Assembly (NCBI GenBank): GCA_034422735.1
Contig: DAOUJL010000033.1
Location: 17,769 to 81,768 of the forward strand
Length of the DNA: 64,000 nucleotides
Direction: 5' to 3'
From: CATOSD01 sp034422735
GTDB lineage: Bacteria; Chloroflexota; Dehalococcoidia; Lucifugimonadales; CATOSD01
Shown here: piece by piece, positions 55,411-64,000 of the stretch
Numbering within the stretch: the stretch's first letter is position 1
Layout: each line of letters opens with the position of its first letter
Position numbers and translations under genes: made by a program
Notes under the pieces: generated by a model
The model's database searches: none
What the model saw: only the letters and a program-made list of their open reading frames with translations
What the model was told of the DNA's origin: nothing

Positions 55411-55778
55411 GATTTCTCGTCGATGAGTGCGCTGGCCCTGCCTTGTCCCAATGGTTGAGGGATCGCCAGCACGACGTGTTCTCAGTCTATGAACAAGCGC
55501 GGGGGATGGATGACGACCGCATATTGGAAAAGGCCCAACTGGAGAACAGGATTCTCATTACGTCCTACAAGGATTTCGGCGAAAAGGTCTATCGCGAGCG
55601 GCGCTCTCACAACGGCGTGATTCTCTTGCGACTGCGAGACGAAAGAAATACTATCAAAATCAACGCGGTTAGGACTCTGCTCGACAACCACGCTGGGACG
55701 TTGCAAGGCCAGTTCATCGTAGTCTCAGAAACGAGAATCAGGGTCGCCCGCAATGGTGCGGACTGCGGCAATGAGTAA
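55407..55778 (+). CDS. DUF5615 PIN-like toxin candidate
   Basis: 123 residues of the DUF5615 (Mut7-C-like PIN) family: RFLVDECAGPALSQWLRDRQHDV at the start supplies the first acidic pair (D6, E7). MDDDRILEKAQLENRILIT follows, then the core KDFGEKVYRERRSHNGVILLRLRDE. The usual TxDxDF signature reads TSYKDF, so one of the two acidic residues is Tyr; reduced or lost nuclease activity is possible. Start GTG 55407. It should be an RNase-type toxin held by the DUF433 protein. Confidence 0.82.
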   Translation: MRFLVDECAGPALSQWLRDRQHDVFSVYEQARGMDDDRILEKAQLENRILITSYKDFGEKVYRERRSHNGVILLRLRDERNTIKINAVRTLLDNHAGTLQGQFIVVSETRIRVARNGADCGNE

Positions 55779-55977
55779 TCCTAGTCCAGAATGTGAAGGC
55801 GCGCCGCAACCCGTCCCTGACAACTCTACACCAAGCATCAATGTGAGACGCCACGAGTCTAAGTCAGATGTCGTAACAACTGCTCTGGACAAGCTGTACA
55901 CAGATGACCCTTCCGAGCTAGACGATCTCGTAGCCCAAATGCAGTGGTTATCCTTATCGAAAGAAGATTGGCAATAG
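55771..55977 (+). CDS. Small protein downstream of the toxin, antitoxin-like C-terminus
   Basis: 68 residues from ATG 55771, overlapping the toxin gene by eight bases and ending two bases before carA. No named domain is certain. The segment HESKSDVVTTALDKL is like the helix of ribbon-helix-helix antitoxins and the end LDDLVAQMQWLSLSKEDW resembles antitoxin tails. Its place after a toxin gene and before carA suggests a third cassette member or an orphan antitoxin. It may also be non-coding, as codon use is less biased than in the pyr genes. Confidence 0.45.
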   Translation: MSNPSPECEGAPQPVPDNSTPSINVRRHESKSDVVTTALDKLYTDDPSELDDLVAQMQWLSLSKEDWQ

Positions 55978-55978
55978 C

Positions 55979-57181
55979 GTGACCACCCCCGCACACCTCG
56001 TCCTCGAAGACGGCTCCACCTACCGCGGCGAAGCCTTCGGCGCGCGCGCCTCGTCCTACGGCGAGGTCGTCTTCAGCACGTCCATGACCGGCTACCAGGA
56101 GATGCTCACAGACCCCTCTTTCGCCGGCCAGATCGTCATGCCCACCTACCCGCTCATCGGCAACTACGGCATCAACGCCCGCGACGTCGAGTCCCGCCGC
56201 GTCCAGGTGTCCGGCTTCGTCGTACGCCGACACGACACCCGACCCAGCCACTCCCTGTCCGACATGACCCTGCACGAGTATCTCGCCGCCCAGGGCATAC
56301 CCGGCATCGCCGGCGTAGACACGCGCGCCATCACCCGCCGCCTCCGCAGCCGCGGCGTGATGATGGGCGCCATCGCCGTTGACGAGTCCCCCGGCGACGC
56401 CCTCCGCCGCATCGCCGAAACGCCCCCCTACGTCGACCTCGATCTCGTCGCCCAGGTGAGCACAGCCGACCCCTACGACTGGAACCAGCCGCTGTGGTCG
56501 CCAGCGCCGTCCGGACGGCGGAAGATTGAAGCTTCCGTCTCGTTGCCGCCTGCTGCTGCGTCTGCTTCAGTATCTGTACGGCCTCAACCGTCGTTCGGCT
56601 CCCAACCTCACCCTCGCATCCTCGTCAGCGACTACGGCCTCAAGTACAATATCCTCCGCATGCTCCGCTCCCGCGGCTGCGAGGTCGTCGCCATGCCCGC
56701 CGCAGCCTCCGCCCAGGACGTGCTCGACCGCCAGCCCGACGGCGTCCTGCTCTCCCCCGGCCCCGGCAACCCTGAGCTGCTCGACTACGCCGTCGAGACC
56801 GCGACTGGTTTGCTGGGCCGCGTCCCCATCCTCGGAATCTGTCTCGGCAACCAGGTGCTCGGGCGCGCTTTCGGCGGCAGCACCTTCAAGCTCAAGTTCG
56901 GCCACCGCGGCGCCAACCACCCGGTCCGCGACCTCTCCACCGGCCGCGTCTACATTACCTCACAGAACCACGGCTTCGCCGTAGACGCCGACACCCTGCC
57001 CTCCGACGTCGAGGTCAGCCACGTCAACCTCAACGACGGCACCGTCGAGGGCCTGCGCCACCGCGCCCTCCCCGTCATGAGCATCCAGTACCACTCCGAG
57101 GCCTCTCCAGGCCCGCTAGACAACGAAGGCGTCTTCGACCGCTTTCTTGACATGGTTCGCGATAATGATGCACACTTTTGA
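55979..57181 (+). CDS. carA: Carbamoyl-phosphate synthase small subunit
   Basis: Glutaminase subunit, 400 residues, GTG 55979. The N-terminal domain has LVLEDGSTYRGEAFGARASS and STSMTGYQEMLTDPSF; the amidotransferase domain has the nucleophile in PILGICLGNQVLG, TSQNHGFAV and the His-Glu in YHSEASPGPLD. Between them residues about 178-212 form an unusual Ser/Ala/Pro-rich linker (SVSLPPAAASASVSVRPQPS) whose codons, unlike the rest of the gene, do not favour C or G at the third base (56525-56610). Carbamoyl phosphate feeds PyrB and arginine synthesis. Confidence 0.96.
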   Translation: MTTPAHLVLEDGSTYRGEAFGARASSYGEVVFSTSMTGYQEMLTDPSFAGQIVMPTYPLIGNYGINARDVESRRVQVSGFVVRRHDTRPSHSLSDMTLHEYLAAQGIPGIAGVDTRAITRRLRSRGVMMGAIAVDESPGDALRRIAETPPYVDLDLVAQVSTADPYDWNQPLWSPAPSGRRKIEASVSLPPAAASASVSVRPQPSFGSQPHPRILVSDYGLKYNILRMLRSRGCEVVAMPAAASAQDVLDRQPDGVLLSPGPGNPELLDYAVETATGLLGRVPILGICLGNQVLGRAFGGSTFKLKFGHRGANHPVRDLSTGRVYITSQNHGFAVDADTLPSDVEVSHVNLNDGTVEGLRHRALPVMSIQYHSEASPGPLDNEGVFDRFLDMVRDNDAHF

Positions 57182-57206
57182 TGACTGTACTTGATGAGGT
57201 GAGGCT

Positions 57207-57440
57207 ATGCGCACAACGCTTAACATAGACAAGGAAGTCCTGGACTCTGTTGTCGAGATCACCGGCGAGAACACCAAGAGCAGAGCAGTCAACGCGGTGT
57301 TGAAGGAGTACGTACGGCGTAAGAAGATCGCCGAGTTGATGGCCCTGGCCGGTAAGATTCAGATTGACGACACACGTGCCGAGCAGCGGGAGGCAGACCG
57401 GCGCAGGCAGGCGTTCCTGGACAAGTTGAGGAACGGCTAG
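57207..57440 (+). CDS. vapB: VapB-type antitoxin
   Basis: 77 residues: RTTLNIDKEVLDSVVEITGE then KSRAVNAVLKEYVRRKKIAEL is the ribbon-helix-helix DNA-binding domain of type II VapB antitoxins. The charged tail (DDTRAEQREADRRRQAFLDK) is the part that usually wraps the toxin. GAGGTGAGG precedes the ATG. It lies 25 bases after carA and one base before vapC in the same orientation as the pyr genes. Confidence 0.88.
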   Translation: MRTTLNIDKEVLDSVVEITGENTKSRAVNAVLKEYVRRKKIAELMALAGKIQIDDTRAEQREADRRRQAFLDKLRNG

Positions 57441-57441
57441 A

Positions 57442-57834
57442 TTGGTTATCGCCGACTCGTCCGTGTGGATTGACTTCCAGCGAGACCCAGACACGGAGGT
57501 TGGGAGGGAACTGGGCAGGCTGTTAGCGGCTGGCGAAGTGGTCATGGTTGGGCCCGTGTTAACGGAGGTGCTCCAGGGATCCCGTTCCGATTCCGACCTT
57601 GAGATCTTCGCCAGCGCCCTGACAACCCTGTCGTTCCTGGAATCGACACAACAGACGTGGGTGGCGGCCGGGAGGCTGAACCATCTACTCAAGAGAGAAG
57701 GCAACGTGCTCGCGCTGGGCGATCTCATGACCGCCACGCTGGCCTTGGAACACGATATGCCCCTTTATTCGCTCGACGGCGACTTCGATCGCGTCCCCGG
57801 TCTCCAGCGTCACCGACCGAGCCAATCTGAGTAG
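57442..57834 (+). CDS. vapC: VapC-type PIN-domain toxin
   Basis: 130 residues. PIN ribonuclease motifs are VIADSSVWIDF (first Asp), LTEVLQG (Glu), LGDLMTATLALEHDMPLYSLDGDFDRV (third and fourth acids); all four acidic positions are kept. TTG 57442 is the likely start, with GAGGAA upstream in the antitoxin end. VapC toxins cut tRNA or rRNA when freed from VapB. It stands between carA and carB, 25 bases before carB. Confidence 0.9.
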   Translation: MVIADSSVWIDFQRDPDTEVGRELGRLLAAGEVVMVGPVLTEVLQGSRSDSDLEIFASALTTLSFLESTQQTWVAAGRLNHLLKREGNVLALGDLMTATLALEHDMPLYSLDGDFDRVPGLQRHRPSQSE

Positions 57835-57859
57835 TGTCAGTCAGGAATGAAGTGAAACA

Positions 57860-61162
<3,303 letters not shown>

Positions 61163-61170
61163 GGGAATGT

Positions 61171-61213
61171 CGTCACCCCCATCCTAACCTTCCGCCCGCG
61201 AGGGGGAAGGGAC
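61171..61213 (-). repeat. Intergenic repeat, type A, inverted copy
   Basis: On the minus strand GTCCCTTCCCCCTCGCGGGC then GGAAGGTTAGGATGGGGGTGACG; matches 50527-50567 except for a few bases. It sits between convergent carB and the small minus-strand gene, so the hairpin (CTTCCCCC/GGCGGAAG) may end either transcript. Confidence 0.75.
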
Positions 61214-61230
61214 TTCCGAAGTACATTCGG

Positions 61231-61536
61231 CTAGTAGAACTCGTCCTCCTCGGTGACGATCCATGGGCAAATCCTCGTGGTGATCTGGCGGCTCATGGGT
61301 GTCTGGCCGGTGTTCTTGCAGCCTTCCAGGTAGTAGAGTACTTCGTTGAGATTGGGCAGGAACGCGTCCTTCGGCAGAAGCTCGCGCATGAGGTCGGTGA
61401 TTTCGATCTCCGAGCGAGCGACGCGCTTCCAGTGGAGGTAGATTGCGAACGCGAATTGGTCGGCCGCGAGCTCGACGCGCTCCCTGACCAGCTTTCTGCG
61501 CAGGCTGAATACCATGCTGTCTATCGAGGGGGCCAC
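61231..61536 (-). CDS. Small protein of unknown function paired with the HTH gene
   Basis: 101 residues from GTG at 61534-61536, which shares its G with the stop of the upstream HTH gene (TAGTG). It is largely helical (VFSLRRKLVRERVELAADQFAFAIYLHWKRVARSE, then DLMRELLPKDAFLPNLNEVLYYLEGCKNTG) with an acidic C-terminus (VTEEDEF). No known domain is recognised. The frame extends upstream but would run antisense-like through the HTH gene. It is probably a phage- or mobile-element-related partner. Confidence 0.6.
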   Translation of the reverse strand: MAPSIDSMVFSLRRKLVRERVELAADQFAFAIYLHWKRVARSEIEITDLMRELLPKDAFLPNLNEVLYYLEGCKNTGQTPMSRQITTRICPWIVTEEDEFY

Positions 61537-61931
61537 TATCGCACCTCGCGTAGGTTGTGGGCGTCGATGATGGTCTCGATGCGGTGTTTGATCGCCTGAT
61601 CGTACTGGGCATTGCGAGATTCGTTCATGACGATCCGGGCGGCCTGCAGACGCATCCCCATGTCGTCGGAGTCGAGAGCGTCTTCGATGGCGTCGACGGC
61701 CTTCAGGGTTATGGCCTGAAACTCCGACTGGGAGAAGCGCAGAGTTTCTTCTCGCAGGCGTTCGAGGCATTTGCGGAAGTTCTCGTCTTCGAACCAGCGG
61801 TACAGGGTGTTGCGGGAGATGCCGGCGTTCCGGGCCTGCACGGTTATGGGGCCGGGCCTGAGAAGGTGCGGCAGGGCCGTAATCTGCCTCTGGGATAGGT
61901 TCTCGGTAAAATCTGCTCGTTTCTGCATCAT
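61536..61931 (-). CDS. Phage-type helix-turn-helix protein (phBC6A51-like)
   Basis: 131 residues. The N-terminal helix-turn-helix is RQITALPHLLRPGPITVQARNAGISRNTLYRWFEDENFR, of the type found in small terminase-like phage proteins (phBC6A51 HTH). A helical C-terminal part (LETQ-like SQSEFQAITLKAVDAIEDAL, DDMGMRLQAARIVMNES) resembles the oligomerisation region of such proteins. AGGAG lies nine bases before the ATG. No other phage gene is nearby, so the pair is likely a stray mobile or regulatory cassette. Confidence 0.75.
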   Translation of the reverse strand: MMQKRADFTENLSQRQITALPHLLRPGPITVQARNAGISRNTLYRWFEDENFRKCLERLREETLRFSQSEFQAITLKAVDAIEDALDSDDMGMRLQAARIVMNESRNAQYDQAIKHRIETIIDAHNLREVR

Positions 61932-62733
61932 TCTGTGCGACTCCTAGCTGAGAGGGGCGTTGGTCCCGCTCAATTCTGTAATGTTGGGGTGGGCAATTCA
62001 GGGCATAAGTGTTGCGCCGCGTGGCAGAAGAGGACAGGGGGCGGACGGGGCCGACTAGCCGTGTCTTCACTGCCGTCCGAGGCCTTTCCCGTTGGAGGGA
62101 AGTGCTCCGGGCCGCGGGGTCGGTCCCTCGCGTATGCTAGAGTAGTACGTATGTGCGTCTGAGTCAAGAGGGTTGGCGATTTCACCGGATCAGAGGCGAA
62201 CTTGTGGGGGGAAATGGCGCAGGGATGGGGACTACGCGGCGCGCGGGCGAGGTTGGCTTGGGCAGGGCCGGGAACGGGTGGCGCGGGAGGGTGACGGAAT
62301 TTTCGGGGGGAGGGGGGATTAGATCGGAGGTGACGGCGTGGTCCTCTCTCGTGTCAGTCCGAGCGCAGCGCAGCGGAGCCAAGGAATCTAAAGCGGTCGC
62401 CGCGCTCCTCTCTCGTCATTCCGCCCCCCGAACCGGAATCCAGGCGCAAAGACGGCGAGCACAGGCCCCCGGAGCTCACGCCGGCAAACAGTAGAGACTC
62501 GGGGCGGCCACAAGTGAAAAAGAGAGGGACTGGCTCATCACTGCTTCGACGAGCCAGCCTCTAAACAGGTCTAGCTCAGTATGGACTGAGCTTCTGCCCT
62601 CTAACTATGTACGCAGGTACATGAGCGGAAGTCGCCTCAATGCACTAGGAATCGACGGTCCGTGGGCTTGACCCAATGGCTGAGACCAAAGTGACGGCAG
62701 GCGTCGCGGTGGATTGGCTCGTCGGGCAACTCC
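61932..62733. other. Long intergenic stretch with repeat fragments, no gene seen
   Basis: About 800 bases. It contains a TATGCTAGAGT promoter-like box (62132), a TCAAGAGGGT block (62164-62173) that also occurs near 19036, a G-rich tract (62200-62330), and fragments of two common interspersed elements: GAGCGCAGCGCAGCGGAGCC near 62360 and GTCATTCC...GGAATCCAGG near 62416-62445. It also holds two hairpins (62531-62556 and 62573-62592). Open frames here lack SD and domain signals. Confidence 0.5.
62573..62592. repeat. Perfect palindrome downstream of the XRE-ImmA gene
   Basis: AGCTCAGT-ATGG-ACTGAGCT, an 8-bp stem with a 4-base loop. A second, longer hairpin (TGGCTC/GAGCCA) lies 20-40 bases to its left. 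They may end the minus-strand XRE-ImmA transcript or be an operator or attachment remnant; no T run supports intrinsic termination. Confidence 0.4.
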
Positions 62734-63831
62734 TTAACCGGAGTCAGAACTCCACATCAGCTTTTTCTTTAGTCTAGCGAGTCGGCTTTTCCAAGGCAGT
62801 TTGTTTTCGTGCTGGAGCCTTCCCACGACAATTCCGGGTGCTATCGCCTGCTCTCTCGCAAAGGCGCGAACTCTCGCCTCCGACAATAGGCCCGAACGGA
62901 CAAAGGACTCCCATGCGGAACCAGGAACAAGAAAGTTAGCGGCCCACTCATTCGCTCGCTGATCCGCCGGTGTCACCTTGCCGTTGGAATCATGGACGAA
63001 GATATCCTTCTTGCTGTCCAAGAGGACGTGCGCGGCCTCGTGAAAGAAACTGAACCACAATTGGTCATCGGTCTTGTGCCGGGCGCTGAGTTGGATCAAT
63101 GCCTTACGTGGAGTCATCCAACGCGTCGCCCCGCTCAGGGCGGTCTTGGGTAGGGGTTTGATCACAGCCAGGACGACTCCCGACTCCAGGCACAATTGTT
63201 GCGCTCGCCTAAGCGCGGAATTGAACGGAGTGGCGGTCAGTGCTCGGATTTCCACTAGTGCGCGCCTGAACTGGGCCTGGTTGTACTCCTGACACTCTCG
63301 CTGTTCAGCTTCAAATTCCCCGATTCTAAGCCACGTCGCGAGCGCCTTCTCATCACTGGAGAAGCTGGGCGAGTGCCGGAACGCGACCGCCAAGCGCTCT
63401 TGTCGGGCATTCCACGCTTCAACCGAGCCGACGCCAAAGAACGACAGCAACGCCGAAACCCTTTCGCTATCTCCGCCGGTGGGCGAAATGAGTCCTCGTC
63501 TCCTCAATTCGGCAATTGGGAACCCCTTGGCCCACTCTGCCGATTCCTCGGCCTTTCGCGACTCGGCCTCCCGCGCCAGATGGAGCCGGTAGTTCGCCTC
63601 GATCCCAAGCCAGATTCCAGCGTCCACGCCCAGGACACGCTCGAACTCCAGCGCAGTCTTTGGCTCAACTGGAGCCTTCCCGGATATGATTTCGCTGATT
63701 AGCTTCGGAGATCGGCCGCAACGCCTTGCAAACTCGGCGTGCGAGATGCTGTAAGCGCCAAGACGCTCCGCTAACACCCATCCAGGTGGAACGGCGTAGT
63801 CCGGATTGTAGTCAAGATTCTGGCTAGCCAT
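62734..63831 (-). CDS. XRE-family HTH fused to ImmA/IrrE metallopeptidase
   Basis: 365 residues. Residues 10-80 are a HigA/XRE-type helix-turn-helix (PGWVLAERLGAYSISHAEFARRCGRSPKLISEIISGKAPV). Residues about 175-330 are an ImmA/IrrE peptidase with zinc motif HEAAH in LWFSFFHEAAHVLLDSKK and third ligand in ADQRANEWAANFLVP. Such proteins cleave or bind a partner repressor and occur as HigA2-type antitoxins, phage/ICE regulators and stress switches. No toxin gene is beside it in the window; the upstream neighbour is an IS5 transposase. It is probably a mobile-element or defence regulator. Confidence 0.9.
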   Translation of the reverse strand: MASQNLDYNPDYAVPPGWVLAERLGAYSISHAEFARRCGRSPKLISEIISGKAPVEPKTALEFERVLGVDAGIWLGIEANYRLHLAREAESRKAEESAEWAKGFPIAELRRRGLISPTGGDSERVSALLSFFGVGSVEAWNARQERLAVAFRHSPSFSSDEKALATWLRIGEFEAEQRECQEYNQAQFRRALVEIRALTATPFNSALRRAQQLCLESGVVLAVIKPLPKTALSGATRWMTPRKALIQLSARHKTDDQLWFSFFHEAAHVLLDSKKDIFVHDSNGKVTPADQRANEWAANFLVPGSAWESFVRSGLLSEARVRAFAREQAIAPGIVVGRLQHENKLPWKSRLARLKKKLMWSSDSG

Positions 63832-63886
63832 ACTAAACGTGCCTTCAGTCTGAGATCCTCTTCGGGACAGAGTTCCTCATCTAGCG

Positions 63887-64000
63887 TACTTAGAAACTAT
63901 CTCAAAATGGTCAGATGCCACTGACGACGGAACCACAGAAGCGTACATGCGAGTTGTAGCAATCCAAGGTAGTTCGACGCCTTCTTGTCGTAGCGGACCA
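63887..64000 (-). mobile_element. IS5-family insertion sequence, 3' end (rest off window)
   Basis: The window ends inside an insertion sequence. The outer boundary is near 63887-63900, where TTAGAAACTATCTCAAAA may be the terminal inverted repeat; the partner end is not visible, so the border is approximate. Confidence 0.6.
63897..64000 (-). CDS. IS5-family transposase, C-terminal fragment (continues off window)
   Basis: The minus strand from 64000 to a TAG at 63897-63899 reads VRYDKKASNYLGLLQLACTL followed by LWFRRQWHLTILR. This is the standard end of IS5/IS4-type DDE transposases (RYDK-A-NYLG, L-LACT). Only 33 residues lie in the window; the catalytic part is outside. The stop falls within the putative terminal repeat, as is common in this family. 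Confidence 0.8.
   Translation of the reverse strand, partial: VRYDKKASNYLGLLQLACTLLWFRRQWHLTILR

Noticed and set aside
61932..62733. CRISPR array or tRNA in the gene-poor tail
   Set aside because: No regularly spaced repeats and no cloverleaf or TTCGA arm; only scattered palindromes and repeat fragments. No CRISPR or tRNA was found elsewhere in the window either.

Overview
The window is GC-rich and gene-dense, with short intergenic gaps and many GTG and TTG starts. Two lipoproteins carry Pro/Thr linkers of the PTATAVPPTATA type. CaiB-type CoA transferases, an F420-type luciferase-like oxidoreductase, a mandelate-racemase-type enolase and very large FtsX permeases are also present. Together these suggest a member of the Chloroflexota, perhaps a SAR202/Dehalococcoidia-like lineage. 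That placement is an inference: there is no rRNA and I saw no tRNA.

Layout. 1-2.4 kb: a partial PLP aminotransferase and a lipoprotein with a peroxiredoxin-like domain whose active-site codon is an in-frame TGA, followed by a good bacterial SECIS hairpin (a probable selenoprotein). 2.5-8.4 kb: pncB, a carboxymuconolactone-decarboxylase-like protein, two CaiB/BaiF CoA transferases and an amidohydrolase. 8.4-14.4 kb: gltD and gltB behind a consensus promoter. 14.6-21.1 kb: a HAD protein, an LLM oxidoreductase, an NHL propeller plus DUF1800 pair, a Cu/Zn superoxide dismutase lipoprotein and an enolase-superfamily enzyme. 21.2-30.1 kb: a MacB-like ABC module of two ~1,220-residue permeases and two ATPases; one ATPase has an AbrB-like C-terminal tail. 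30.1-35.1 kb (minus strand): pdxS, pdxT, a GNAT-like protein, an R3H/AAA ATPase and tmk. 35.3-46.7 kb: a TPR protein, a kelch lipoprotein, an MBL hydrolase, a CPBP protease, trpA, aroH, ribF, a class V aminotransferase, rimI, pspAB and htpX. 46.9-50.5 kb: a third giant FtsX permease.

50.6-61.2 kb: holB, a 69-residue RicT/PSP1-like mini-protein, then the pyrimidine operon pyrR-pyrB-pyrC-carA-carB. Its leader has a promoter, a PyrR-binding loop and an intrinsic terminator, so PyrR attenuation by UMP/UTP is expected. Two toxin-antitoxin-like cassettes sit inside the operon: DUF433/DUF5615 plus a small orphan between pyrC and carA, and VapBC between carA and carB.

61.2-64 kb is accessory: a phage-type HTH gene pair, ~800 bases without genes that hold interspersed repeat fragments, a fused XRE-ImmA/IrrE protein and the 3' end of an IS5-family transposase running off the window. 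The strongest unusual items are the selenoprotein, the ABC ATPase-AbrB fusion, the mini-PSP1 after holB and the toxin-antitoxin cassettes inside the pyr operon.
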